A program made the translations under genes and the position numbers. This document shows positions 33,283 through 42,580 of a DNA stretch of 64,000 bases, one piece after another. The stretch comes from Candidatus Poribacteria bacterium. Its GTDB lineage: Bacteria > Poribacteria > WGA-4E > WGA-3G. Under the pieces are notes generated by a model. It did not search any database. It was given only the letters and a program-made list of their open reading frames with translations, and had not been told where the DNA came from. Numbering within the stretch: the stretch's first letter is position 1; every line of letters starts with the position of its first letter. Location: assembly GCA_028820845.1 (NCBI GenBank), contig JAPPII010000022.1, forward strand, positions 1-64,000. The letters are read 5' to 3'.

Positions 33283-35931
33283 ATAGTAAATCGCGTTGAA
33301 AAGCAGCTTAAAAGTCCCATAAGACTGTCCCCGATGCTGCGGTTTGAAACCAAAGAGGACCACACGCCCATCTCCAAGCGATGTTTCCAGCAGTGCAGTT
33401 TTCTGCCGAATCCGTTTTTCACCTTCAAGCCACCCACTCATTAGTGGACTGAATTCTGGATACGTGGCTATGGCTTTCACATCCCCGCGCACACCGTCAA
33501 AAACCGGTCCCGATTTAAAGAAGATCGCCATATCCCGATCCAGCCCATACCCTATCGGATGCCTTGTATCTATACGGACGCGCAGGAGCGAACCCGGACA
33601 GAAAAAAGCGTCTTCTTTCGGTTGATTTGCTTTTTTGACCACATTGACAATGCCCTTCTCACTCAACCCAAAGTATTCCAAGGGAAGTTCTGTCGCACGA
33701 TTTAGACAGATAAGCGTGCCGCCGTCCTCTACAAACGCGCGCAGGTTCGCTAACCCTTCTGTGCCTATACCCCCGACGTATTCCGGCGGTAATTTTCCGG
33801 TTGCATGTCCGTTGAGAATGCCGGAGGCACCGAAATCCGGCAAAATGATCGCATCGTAGCGATCCACCAAATGTCCTGCCTGAATTTCTGCATTCGTGAG
33901 GCTACTGTAGGTGAATTCGTGCGTATCTAAAACCCAGCGTGTCCACCCTTCATCCATGTTTGCCGTCCACGGCTTATAGAGTCCTAAGCGCGGCGCCGTC
34001 ACCTTTGAGAACGACCGATCGAATGTCTTTTCATCAATAGATTCATCTGCATAAATATGAATGCCGAACGCCGCCGCGAGTGCTTCCATTGTCTCCATCT
34101 CTTGTACGGGTGGTGATGTCGTTCTAATCAAGATACTCCCACGCGGAAATATTTTACCGCCACTGTTTATTTCCCGATCTGCTCGATAGAGCGTATACTT
34201 CGGGCTATTATCTTCTAATTTCGCATTAAATAGGCGGTTGAGGACAATCGCTTCAGTGTTCGTTCGATTCTCCAACAGGTAACCTTTCGGCTCCGGGACA
34301 CCCTCCAGACGACCTTCCACTTGTGTCAACACAGGAACTGGACTTAAATCTGCTTCAAAGGGATGCACAACTGAGATTGTTCGGACCCCCATCTGTAAAG
34401 GTAGTGTCCATCCGGCGATATCATACGGACGTTCCGGGGGCGATTCCGGCGACGGACGGCGTTCTGGATAGCGTTGAACTTCAAGCAGGTCCTTCGCGTG
34501 TGCCCGAAACGGTTGCGACATTAAAACAACGTAAGTTTCCGCGGGGTATGCTACACCATCTGCCGTAAAGGGTGCGTTTGCTTGATGAATCTCTACACCC
34601 CCGCGTTGCAAAATGTCTAACATCTTAAGAGTTGTGTGAATGTCGCGCTGCTGCGTCGGAATGAGAAACGCCCGAGGTGGTTCGTTTTCTCCTTTTGCTC
34701 TCGCGTTGAGTCCCATCTTGTAAAAGTTAGTCTTCAGCATCACCCGATGCTCAGCCACGAAATCAAGAATTGACAGTGCTGCTGCCTTCTCGTATTCTAC
34801 AATGTTTCGCAGCCGCCACCATCCCCCGGGCCACGGTTCTGGAAAATTCGTGCGGAGTGTGTATGCGTCCAGGCCGCGTCGGTATCCTCTTAAAGTGTGA
34901 TGCGGTTGGAAGATTGGGGTCGCTATCTCCACGCGTGCCGCTTCTGTCAAAATCCCTACCATGTTATGGCGATACGGGACTGTCCGAAATCCGCCGTGCC
35001 ACCATGTATCGTAGACAGCACTTGAAAGCACACCTGTAAACCCGTCACTTGTTAAATCGAACGCCAGCTGCGCGCCAATTAGCGAAAGCGTTCGTTGTAG
35101 AAGTGGCGGGATATTCGGGTTAACGGGTTCAAAATACGGCGGAATTACAAACCGAGGCCCGCGATAACTCATCTCATGTACGTCGTAGACGACTTCGGGA
35201 AACCATTCTTCATAAAGCACGCGCGTGAGGAGTTGCGTTTCTATCTGTGTTAGCATGAACCAATCTCGGTTGTTATCGTGGCCCGTGTATCTGTGATACA
35301 ACCACGGGATTTCTGAACCTTCATAGGGGGTCCTGACCGTGCGGTTATACCAATCCACGACAATATCCAGACCGTCAGGGTTAGCCGATGGGATGAGCAG
35401 AATTATCACATTTTCAAGAATTTTCTGAATGTGTGGACTGTCCGTGGTCGCAAATTCATACGCAAATTCCATTGACATTTGTGATGAGGCAATCTCTGTC
35501 GAATGCAGATTACAGTTAATCAGCACTACCGCTTTACCCGCTTGCGCCAACGCATCTAATTCCGATCGATCGTCTGCTGTTATCGCCGCGCGTGGCAATG
35601 CGATCTGTGTCTGAATCGCTTTATAACGTGCCAGGTTCTCCAGATTTTCCGGCGCGGAAATCAGTAACATGAGAAAGTCATTGCCTTCTGTCGTTTTCCC
35701 GAGTGCTTCTAATAGAATCCGATCCGAGTTCTCAGCGACATGCCGCATGTAATCAGAAACCGTCTGCCATCCTGCTACCTTATAGTCGGCACCGACCTGA
35801 AACCCAAGGACTTCTTCTGGAGGCATCAGTTGGGCTTGTGTCGAAGTCTGTATCAGCACTGAACAGATGAGCGATAAGATGAATGTAGACCACCGTGTTA
35901 TATTTTCGAGTTTGGAGAGGTGTTTTTTCAT
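33271..35931 (-). CDS. Secreted M14-family zinc carboxypeptidase
   Basis: An 886-aa exported protein. The signal peptide (FILSLICSVLIQTSTQAQ) is followed by an M14 peptidase domain with zinc-binding His143 and Glu146 in NLHSTEIASS, substrate loop ANPDGLDIVVDWYNRTVRTP, and HDNNRDWFMLTQIE. A later YDVHEMS probably supplies the third zinc ligand. The long C-terminal half has an alpha/beta arrangement (LGLYKPWTANMDEGWTRWVL, IILPDFGASG, GGTLICLNRATELP) like the glutamine-amidotransferase-type domain often attached to these large M14 proteins. It probably degrades peptides in the periplasm or outside. The last codons lie in a dispersed repeat. Confidence 0.87.
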   Translation of the reverse strand: MKKHLSKLENITRWSTFILSLICSVLIQTSTQAQLMPPEEVLGFQVGADYKVAGWQTVSDYMRHVAENSDRILLEALGKTTEGNDFLMLLISAPENLENLARYKAIQTQIALPRAAITADDRSELDALAQAGKAVVLINCNLHSTEIASSQMSMEFAYEFATTDSPHIQKILENVIILLIPSANPDGLDIVVDWYNRTVRTPYEGSEIPWLYHRYTGHDNNRDWFMLTQIETQLLTRVLYEEWFPEVVYDVHEMSYRGPRFVIPPYFEPVNPNIPPLLQRTLSLIGAQLAFDLTSDGFTGVLSSAVYDTWWHGGFRTVPYRHNMVGILTEAARVEIATPIFQPHHTLRGYRRGLDAYTLRTNFPEPWPGGWWRLRNIVEYEKAAALSILDFVAEHRVMLKTNFYKMGLNARAKGENEPPRAFLIPTQQRDIHTTLKMLDILQRGGVEIHQANAPFTADGVAYPAETYVVLMSQPFRAHAKDLLEVQRYPERRPSPESPPERPYDIAGWTLPLQMGVRTISVVHPFEADLSPVPVLTQVEGRLEGVPEPKGYLLENRTNTEAIVLNRLFNAKLEDNSPKYTLYRADREINSGGKIFPRGSILIRTTSPPVQEMETMEALAAAFGIHIYADESIDEKTFDRSFSKVTAPRLGLYKPWTANMDEGWTRWVLDTHEFTYSSLTNAEIQAGHLVDRYDAIILPDFGASGILNGHATGKLPPEYVGGIGTEGLANLRAFVEDGGTLICLNRATELPLEYFGLSEKGIVNVVKKANQPKEDAFFCPGSLLRVRIDTRHPIGYGLDRDMAIFFKSGPVFDGVRGDVKAIATYPEFSPLMSGWLEGEKRIRQKTALLETSLGDGRVVLFGFKPQHRGQSYGTFKLLFNAIYYSGQ

Positions 35932-36082
35932 GGTAGTTGCTTCCGACAGGAATAGGCTGCCGGCGCGCCTCCTATTTGTTTGTTACAAAGATACCAAAAA
36001 GTATAACCTGAATTTAACAGCACGTCAACACCCTTTTCCAATCAGCATAGCAATCCTTTCTGACTTTCCAAAAAATCCGCAC

Positions 36083-36111
36083 TTGACTTTTTCAAGATTT
36101 TGTGGTATTGT
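36083..36111 (+). promoter_or_regulatory. Sigma-70 promoter of the first HEAT lipoprotein
   Basis: TTGACT (36083-36088), a 17-bp spacer ending TGTGG, and TATTGT (36106-36111) lie 134 bases before the lipoprotein start. This is the only promoter-like signal in the 313-base gap. Confidence 0.5.
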
Positions 36112-36244
36112 TATAGAGAATAGAAATGTTTTTTGGATATAGTGTTGTAGTCTGCACTTTACAATTTACTGTTCCAACACTCTGAATTCCTATATTAAGA
36201 CGACGCTTGAATAAAAAACATTTTCAGGAGGAAAACAGAACGAA

Positions 36245-37444
36245 ATGAAAAAAGTTATAATTATCCCACTGGTCGTCCTACTGCTCGCGAGTTTTGGGTG
36301 TCAGGATAAACAGAGGGGACCGAGCAATCTATCAGTGGGCAAGAGTAAATTGATTGATAGCGGGAACGCCTTGGAAGCCGTTGAATTGCTTGAAAAAGCG
36401 GAGCAGGAAGAGGTAAATAAACTCGAACCGCGCGCCTTACTTGTTATTGCTTATTCTCATGGACTTGCTACCGGAGACGCTGCCAGCCTTGGGGTTGAAG
36501 CCAAATTCAAGAATCAACGAACGCAACGCATACAAGAACTGACCGATGCTGAAATGAGACAGATCCTGCAAATTCTCAGCACACCCTCACGCGTACAGAA
36601 AGCCGGTTTACAGGCACTTGTGGATAAGGGACCCGAAGTATCGACAATAATTCTCGAGAGTCTCGCGAAGGGAAGATATCCCGCACTTCACGAAAATTTT
36701 ACAGAGATGCTCGTCCAGATCGGATCTGGCGGTCTTGATTTAATTTTAGCCAAGCTCACTGATGAAATGACACCGCCTGCTCTCAAGATTAAGTTGGTAC
36801 GGGTGCTATCTAAAATCAGGGACGCGAAAAGCATAGATGCGTTAAAAACCCTGCAAAGTCAGACAGACGAGGCTGCCTTGGCGATGGAGATTAATACGAC
36901 GCTCTATCAACTCGGTGAGGCGGCATATAAGCAGGCAATCATCGATGGCTTAAATCATAGCGATGTTGCTGTCCGACGCGCCGCCGCGAAAGCTATGGTA
37001 GATATTCCCGACATATCAACGAAGGTACTCATTGCAGGATTGGAAGACGATGACTCCGAAGTCGTCGCATCACTTGTAAAAGCACTCGCCGTCCATCAGG
37101 ATGCTGCTGCTGTTGACCCACTTGTGAAAATCCTTACCAGTGAATTAAACAAAGACCCGAAACAAGCCGCGATTGATACGCTTGATATTTATGGAGAAAA
37201 CAAACTCACGGGCGGCTTAGCAAAGCCGATTACGATGCTGCTCATTGGTGGAACGGTTACCGATCCAGACAATCGTTTATATCTTGTGCAGCTGCTCAAA
37301 AGAGAGCCGTTTCAAAGGCAGCTGAGGGCATTACAGTCGGTCGAAGGATTGGTAGACAAGCTCTATCAATATCACCAAAATACCGAGACGGTCGGGCTCG
37401 TCAAAAGAGCACTTAGTGAACTTCTTGACGCAGTTGGTAAGTGA
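36245..37444 (+). CDS. HEAT-repeat lipoprotein A
   Basis: A 399-aa protein with a lipobox (VLLLASFGC, Cys at 19), so it is probably acylated and attached to the inner or outer membrane. After a TPR-like start (NALEAVELLEKAEQEEVNKLEPRALLVIAYSHG) it consists of HEAT-type helical pairs, for example SDVAVRRAAAKAMVDIPDIS and DDDSEVVASLVKALAVHQDA. HEAT solenoids bind other proteins. AGGAGG lies about 14 bases before the ATG. The next gene is a full-length paralogue. Confidence 0.8.
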   Translation: MKKVIIIPLVVLLLASFGCQDKQRGPSNLSVGKSKLIDSGNALEAVELLEKAEQEEVNKLEPRALLVIAYSHGLATGDAASLGVEAKFKNQRTQRIQELTDAEMRQILQILSTPSRVQKAGLQALVDKGPEVSTIILESLAKGRYPALHENFTEMLVQIGSGGLDLILAKLTDEMTPPALKIKLVRVLSKIRDAKSIDALKTLQSQTDEAALAMEINTTLYQLGEAAYKQAIIDGLNHSDVAVRRAAAKAMVDIPDISTKVLIAGLEDDDSEVVASLVKALAVHQDAAAVDPLVKILTSELNKDPKQAAIDTLDIYGENKLTGGLAKPITMLLIGGTVTDPDNRLYLVQLLKREPFQRQLRALQSVEGLVDKLYQYHQNTETVGLVKRALSELLDAVGK

Positions 37445-37483
37445 CGAGACTTTTTTATAATTTCTAAGTTCAAAACAAACACC

Positions 37484-37515
37484 CCTTCGTAGTAGGGCAA
37501 TTTATTGCCCGTCGT
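37484..37515. repeat. GTAGTAGGGCAAT hairpin repeat
   Basis: CGTAGTAGGGCAATTTATTG continues to CCCGTC, with hairpin arms GGGCAAT/ATTGCCC at 37495-37510. It is the same family as at 13741 and 51456. It follows the first lipoprotein gene and may serve as a terminator-like structure. Confidence 0.65.
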
Positions 37516-37569
37516 ATTAAAGCGGGACCAGGTATTTTCCGACTTTCCTATAATTCTGACTTAAATTTG

Positions 37570-37598
37570 TTGACATAAAAGTGTATTTATTTTAAAAT
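37570..37598 (+). promoter_or_regulatory. Sigma-70 promoter of the second HEAT lipoprotein
   Basis: TTGACA (37570-37575), a 17-bp spacer and TAAAAT (37593-37598) are near consensus. The transcript would have a leader of about 260 bases before the ATG at 37866, in which I see no gene and no recognised riboswitch. Confidence 0.7.
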
Positions 37599-37865
37599 AC
37601 CTTTTACGCCGTGCTTATTCGGATTGGTAGCCTCTGTCCGATAGGTACGAAAAATCTATAGACGAACAACCTTAATCGTCTTCGCATGCAAACTTCACCC
37701 GACATCAAGGTTCGCAACCCGCAATCAGGAGCCTTAAATTGTCTGTATGTTTTTCACGTTGTGGGATATACTTGATGTTCATTATTTTTCATAAAGTCTG
37801 CACGCTACAAGAGGCACAAACGGGTGAATCAAATCGAGATTCCAGGAGGAAAAGATAAACGGAAC

Positions 37866-39083
37866 ATGAAGAAACTTTTGATGATATTACTGCTTATAGG
37901 GGTTGTAAGCTTCGGCTGCCAGCAGAAACAGGTCATCACCCAACTTGAAGTTGGCAGAGGTAAGTTGTTTGCAGGACTCTCACTGGAGGCCGCTCAGCAC
38001 CTTGAACGTGCTGAAGTGGAGGAGGAAAACAAAGTTGAACCTCGCGCACTCCTCGTTCTTGCATATAGCAACGCTATTTCAACGGGCGCCGCGAGAACCC
38101 ATAATGTAGAAGCCAGATACCAAAGTGCACGTGACCAGCGCGTTGGTCAATTGGGTGAGTATGAAATAAAGAAAGTTCTGCAACTCCTCGGTGAGCGGCA
38201 TAGAGTACAAAAAGATGCTATACAAGTCCTGATTGATAGGGGCGCGCCAGCCGTACCTTTCGTTTTGGAAGACATCGTTAAAAATCGGTATCGCGCTGTC
38301 CATGGCGACTTCATTCAAATCTTGATAGGAATCGGCACGCCAGCTATTAACGACATACTCAAGGCAGCTGGTGATAGCAACACGCCTCTTGATGCGAAGA
38401 TTCAACTTATACGTATCATAGGGGATATAGGGGACCCATCTGCCATAGTAGGATTAGAGACACTCCAAAATGCAACCACTGATGAAGGGTTGAAGATGGA
38501 AATTAATACCGCACTCTATCACCTCGGCAGCGAAGACTCCGAAGGTAAAATCGTCGCCGGTTTGGCTGATGATAATGTTGTGGTCCGACGCGCCGCCGCA
38601 AAATCTATGATGTACCTCAAGGAACATCCTACAGACATGCTGATTGATGCGCTTGACGATTCTGATGACACCGTACGGATGGACGTTGCTAAAGCACTGC
38701 TGAAATATCCCGACGCAGGGGCTGTTGACGGTCTCCTCGCAATCCTCACAAACGGTTCGAGTCTCAACACGAAACAGGCGGCTATTGATACGCTAAACCA
38801 TTATGCCGAAAATGGACTCGCTGATGGATTAGCCCCACGTTTAATCACAATATTGACGAACCCCGAGGTCGTCAACCATGAAGATAGACTCCGTATTGTT
38901 CAACTTCTCAAGAAACCTGCTTTGATAAAGCAAATAGATGAGGCTGACCAATACGATAATCTGCCCCACAAAATTGACGTTTTCTATCGGGAGACGGAAA
39001 CTAACGATATGGTCAAAGATGCCCTCAATGAACTGCTTCTTGCAATTGAGCCTGATACCGAAGATCTTGAGTCGGAAAATTAA
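37866..39083 (+). CDS. HEAT-repeat lipoprotein B
   Basis: The ATG at 37866 starts a classic lipoprotein signal (KKLLMILLLIGVVSFGC), so the 14 codons upstream are rejected; the product is 405 aa. Segment order and many residues match lipoprotein A (LEAAQHLERAEVEEENKVEP, VVVRRAAAKSMMYLKEHPTD, NTKQAAIDTLNHYAENGLADG), showing an ancient tandem duplication. The tail is acidic (AIEPDTEDLESEN). It is presumably a membrane-anchored scaffold of helical repeats with an unknown partner. Confidence 0.8.
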   Translation: MKKLLMILLLIGVVSFGCQQKQVITQLEVGRGKLFAGLSLEAAQHLERAEVEEENKVEPRALLVLAYSNAISTGAARTHNVEARYQSARDQRVGQLGEYEIKKVLQLLGERHRVQKDAIQVLIDRGAPAVPFVLEDIVKNRYRAVHGDFIQILIGIGTPAINDILKAAGDSNTPLDAKIQLIRIIGDIGDPSAIVGLETLQNATTDEGLKMEINTALYHLGSEDSEGKIVAGLADDNVVVRRAAAKSMMYLKEHPTDMLIDALDDSDDTVRMDVAKALLKYPDAGAVDGLLAILTNGSSLNTKQAAIDTLNHYAENGLADGLAPRLITILTNPEVVNHEDRLRIVQLLKKPALIKQIDEADQYDNLPHKIDVFYRETETNDMVKDALNELLLAIEPDTEDLESEN

Positions 39084-39165
39084 GGAATGCGGCCTATGAT
39101 TTTCAATAGAATTCTAAGGCTTTATCGTATCTGATTTACCGGTTAACAGGAGGAAACTTCTAACT

Positions 39166-40332
39166 ATGCAGGACTATCCAACCGGTATCAAGATTACCAA
39201 AGTTGAGCAGGTCACAATCGAAATTGACCAGCCTGCTATCGGGTGTAACTCTCAGGCACCGGAGATAAAACAGCCTGACCCGAACGGGAAATGGAAAGAG
39301 CGTATCATCCGTATTTACACCGACGATGGAGTGCTTGGTTGGGGTGCTGGCAGTTGGGCGACAACGACTGCTGAGGATGCACAAGGCATACTCAATCAAA
39401 ATCCGTTTGATCTCTTGAATTCTGAAGACGGTATCGCTCCCGAATTCCGTGGGCTTGAAAACGCACTCTGGGATACTATCGGCAAAATCCTCGGCAAGCC
39501 AGCTTATCAGCTGATTGGCGGCGATGTCTTCTCAAACGGGTTGCCTGCTTACGACAGCACTATCTATTTCAACGATCTCCTCTACGAGACGAAAGCCGAA
39601 GGTCTCAAGCGAATTGAGAGCGATGTCAAAAGCAGTCTCGCCAACGGGTTTACCGCATGCAAAATGAAAATAGGACGCGGTAACCACCTCATGGAACGCA
39701 AAGCCGGTCTACAGCGAGACATAGAGCTCGTCCAACTTGCACGTAGTACCGCAGGCGAAGGTTTCAATATCCTTGTTGATGCGAATAACGCATACACCTA
39801 TGACGAAGTCATCACTTTCCTTAATGAAACAAGCGATTGCAATGTCTTTTGGATTGAAGAGATGTTTGACGAGGATGTTGAGTTATATCGCAACCTAAAG
39901 GCTTTCATCCAAGAGAAGGGTTTGAAGACGTTCATTGCTGATGGCGAGACTCGGACACGTGACCCGCTCGAATTTTACGACCCCTTCTTTGAAGCAGGTG
40001 TGATTGATGTCATTCAGCACGACATGAAAGGACTGGGTGTTACGGGGTGGCGGCGGCTTGCCGATATGGCTGCTGCCCACGATGTCCAGTGTGCGCCGCA
40101 TAACTGGGGCTCCCTGCTCGGTTTCTATCTCAGTCTCCAATTCGGCAAAACCATTCCCCATTTCCTCTATGGCGAAGTCGCAACGCTCACAAGTGATGTT
40201 GTTGATACTTCTAACTACGATTTCACAGGCGGCACGTTCACAGTCCCAGATACCCCTGGGCTTGGGTTGTCGCTTAATGAAGATGTGTACGATGACCGTT
40301 ACGCCGGAAACGAGGATTGGCTGGTATCCTAA
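39166..40332 (+). CDS. Mandelate racemase/muconate lactonizing family enzyme
   Basis: A 388-aa enolase-superfamily enzyme. The N-terminal capping domain is followed by a barrel with the base motif KMKIG (in ACKMKIGRG), metal ligands in LVDANNAY, WIEEMFDED and FIADGETR, and QHDMKGLG plus APHNWGSLLG, which could supply the Asp-His pair. Such enzymes abstract a proton next to a carboxylate in acid sugars or related compounds. The exact substrate is not predictable. AGGAGG lies upstream. Its stop overlaps mnmA by one base, an odd pairing of catabolic and tRNA-modifying genes. Confidence 0.87.
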   Translation: MQDYPTGIKITKVEQVTIEIDQPAIGCNSQAPEIKQPDPNGKWKERIIRIYTDDGVLGWGAGSWATTTAEDAQGILNQNPFDLLNSEDGIAPEFRGLENALWDTIGKILGKPAYQLIGGDVFSNGLPAYDSTIYFNDLLYETKAEGLKRIESDVKSSLANGFTACKMKIGRGNHLMERKAGLQRDIELVQLARSTAGEGFNILVDANNAYTYDEVITFLNETSDCNVFWIEEMFDEDVELYRNLKAFIQEKGLKTFIADGETRTRDPLEFYDPFFEAGVIDVIQHDMKGLGVTGWRRLADMAAAHDVQCAPHNWGSLLGFYLSLQFGKTIPHFLYGEVATLTSDVVDTSNYDFTGGTFTVPDTPGLGLSLNEDVYDDRYAGNEDWLVS

Positions 40333-41420
40333 TGAAGAAAGTTCTCGTTGCAATGAGCGGAGGCGTAGACAGCTCCGTCACCGCCGCCATGATGGTTGAC
40401 GCAGGGTATGATGTCACCGGCATCACCATGCGCCTCGGCGCGCCTGATACAATTGAAGTAGAACCTGAGCGTCCCAACTGCTGCTCGCTTGAGGGCATTG
40501 AGGATGCCCGCCGCGTCGCCACACAACTCGGCATCCCCTTCTACGGCGTGAACTACGAGGACGCTTTCCGTGAACAGATTATTGACTATTTCGTAGATGA
40601 GTACCTCGTCGGGAGAACCCCCAGTCCGTGTATGGTATGTAACAGGGAGCTGAAGTTTGGTAGGCTCCTTGACCTCGCCAAGACGTTGGAATGCGATGCC
40701 ATCGCCACAGGACACTATGCTCGTGTCGAGCAACATCCAGAGACAGGTCGCTATCTCTTACGCAAAGCACGCGATGTCAGCAAAGACCAGTCCTATTTCC
40801 TTGCCGCGCTCACACAGGAGCAATTACAATGTGCCCTGATGCCTCTCGGTGAATACACGAAATCTGAGGTCCGCGACCTTGCCCGAAAGTATCAGCTCCG
40901 CACCGCCGAAAAGATTGAGAGTCAGGAGCTCTGCTTTGTGGCTGACACTAACTATAGACGTTTCCTCCAAGACAGGGTCCCTGAAAAAATTCAGGGCGGC
41001 AATATTGTGGACCAGGAAGGCAACGTTCTCGGTAAGCATGACGGTGTGCCGTTTTATACCGTCGGTCAGCGACGTGGATTAGGCATTGCAGTCGGCAAAC
41101 CCCTCTACGTGACGCAGCTCAACGCAAAGAAGAATACCGTCGTTGTCGGTGAATCCGCTGCACTCCTTGAGGACACCATGTACGTTGAACGCATCAACCT
41201 CATCGCCATTGAAAAGTTGACAGAACCGATCCGCGCCCACGTTAAAGTTCGCTCTCGTGATGATGGTGGTCCGGCGACCATCTCCCCTATCAGCGATACA
41301 GAAGTCGTCGTTCAGTTTGACGAACCCCGTCGTGCGATTACTCCGGGACAAGCCACCGTCTTTTACGACGACGAATACGTCCTCGGCGGTGGTTGGATTG
41401 TAGACCCTCGCGACAAATGA
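40332..41420 (+). CDS. mnmA: tRNA-specific 2-thiouridylase MnmA
   Basis: A 362-aa enzyme that thiolates U34 of Lys, Glu and Gln tRNAs. The ATG at 40332 overlaps the preceding TAA. It has the P-loop AMSGGVDSSVTA, the catalytic Cys103 in CMVCNRELKFG and the second Cys201 in SQELCFVADTNY. GHYAR, KDQSYFL and the C-terminal PFYTVGQRRGLGIA are all family signatures. Length is normal. The stop overlaps the miaA start (ATGA), so the two tRNA-modification enzymes are coupled. Confidence 0.97.
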   Translation: MKKVLVAMSGGVDSSVTAAMMVDAGYDVTGITMRLGAPDTIEVEPERPNCCSLEGIEDARRVATQLGIPFYGVNYEDAFREQIIDYFVDEYLVGRTPSPCMVCNRELKFGRLLDLAKTLECDAIATGHYARVEQHPETGRYLLRKARDVSKDQSYFLAALTQEQLQCALMPLGEYTKSEVRDLARKYQLRTAEKIESQELCFVADTNYRRFLQDRVPEKIQGGNIVDQEGNVLGKHDGVPFYTVGQRRGLGIAVGKPLYVTQLNAKKNTVVVGESAALLEDTMYVERINLIAIEKLTEPIRAHVKVRSRDDGGPATISPISDTEVVVQFDEPRRAITPGQATVFYDDEYVLGGGWIVDPRDK

Positions 41421-42334
41421 ACGCAAGACTCATCTGCCTCCTCGGTCCTACAGCAGTCGGCAAAACGGAGATAGCGATTCAACTCGCGCAACGCCTCAAT
41501 GCCGAGATTATCTCCGTTGATTCCCGCCAAATCTATCGACAAATGGACATCGGTACCGCCAAGCCAAACCCCGAAGAACAACAAGCAGCACGGCATCATC
41601 TTATAGACTGCGTAGATATTTCCCAATCTTTTTCCGTTGCTGATTATCAACGCCTCGCAGACACAGCAATCGCCGACATCCAAAACAGAGGCAAACGTGT
41701 ATTACTTGTCGGCGGTGCCGGGCTTTACTTCCGAGCAATTGTTGACGGCTTGTTTGAGGGACCCGGCGCAAATCCTGCGCTCCGTGAGCGGCTTGAGGGG
41801 GAAGCAGCACAACACGGTGTTGATGTCCTCCACCAACGGCTCCGTGCCTGTGATCCAGTGTCTGCTGACCGTATCCACCCCAACAACATCATTCGCGTCA
41901 TCCGTGCCTTGGAAGTCTATGAATTGACCGGCACCCCTATGTCCGTACTCCAACAGCAGTGGCATCCAGAGAAACAACGTTATCCATTTATCGCCTTCTG
42001 CCTGACGATGCCGCGCGCCCTGCTCTATCGTCGTATTGAGCAGCGTGTTGATATAATGCTTGCAAATGGGTTAATCGCCGAAGTCGAAGCGTTATTAGCA
42101 GCGGGCTATTCCCGTGATACCGTTGCCCTCCAAAGTTTCGGTTATAGAGAGTTGATAGCGTATCTGGACGGGGAGTGTACGTATATGGAAGCCGTCGCGC
42201 AGCTAAAACAGAACACCCGTCGTTTCGCCAAACGGCAACTCATATGGTTCCGCAAAGACACCCGCCTTGAATGGATAGATCGGGAGTCCGCACCTGATGT
42301 CGTTGCCTACGTCTTGGAAAGAATTGAGCGCTAA
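41417..42334 (+). CDS. miaA: tRNA dimethylallyltransferase MiaA
   Basis: A 305-aa enzyme that adds the isopentenyl group to A37 of UNN-reading tRNAs. It has P-loop GPTAVGKT (residues 10-17), SVDSRQIYRQMDIGTAKP, HHLIDCVD, LLVGGAGLYFRAI, IHPNNIIRVIRALEV, and the C-terminal SFGYRELIAYLDGE with QNTRRFAKRQLIWFRKD. Everything expected is present. The start at 41417 overlaps mnmA by four bases. Confidence 0.97.
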   Translation: MNARLICLLGPTAVGKTEIAIQLAQRLNAEIISVDSRQIYRQMDIGTAKPNPEEQQAARHHLIDCVDISQSFSVADYQRLADTAIADIQNRGKRVLLVGGAGLYFRAIVDGLFEGPGANPALRERLEGEAAQHGVDVLHQRLRACDPVSADRIHPNNIIRVIRALEVYELTGTPMSVLQQQWHPEKQRYPFIAFCLTMPRALLYRRIEQRVDIMLANGLIAEVEALLAAGYSRDTVALQSFGYRELIAYLDGECTYMEAVAQLKQNTRRFAKRQLIWFRKDTRLEWIDRESAPDVVAYVLERIER

Positions 42335-42349
42335 TTGTAGTTTGTGTCG

Positions 42350-42510
42350 GTTTCAGTTGTAGGAGCGAGTGTTTTTGCTTGGGGTGTTTTTGCGAATCAA
42401 CACGGAATGCGCGTGTGGCATTCCGTGGGGTATTTCTGCGTATTGCTTGGGGTGTTTTTGCTTGGGTGTTTCTGCGTATTGATAGGGTGTTTCTGCGGAT
42501 TTCTTCATGT
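42350..42510. repeat. Degenerate tandem repeat with internal palindrome
   Basis: Units of the form GGGGTGTTTnTGCnnATTG recur about six times with irregular spacing (18-22 bases). CACGGAATGCGCGTGTGGCATTCCGTG (27 bases at about 42400-42427) is a near-perfect palindrome inside the array. Read on the minus strand the array gives a short, repetitive IRRNT peptide. I treat that as a by-product and not a gene. Confidence 0.65.
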
Positions 42511-42533
42511 TCGCGATCTTGAGTCCTCATTTC

Positions 42534-42562
42534 TTGACTTCATCAAACCAGTGTGATACAAT
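42534..42562 (+). promoter_or_regulatory. Sigma-70 promoter of the ATPase-nuclease gene
   Basis: TTGACT (42534-42539), a 17-bp spacer ending TGTGA and TACAAT (42557-42562) are followed by AAAGGAG and the ATG at 42581. The leader would be only about 12 bases. Confidence 0.7.
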
Positions 42563-42580
42563 AGCGCAAAGGAGAAAAAA

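Noticed and set aside
42240-42530. Minus-strand frame with repeated IRRNT peptide
   Set aside because: It is a translation of the degenerate tandem repeat, overlaps the end of miaA, and has no ribosome site.
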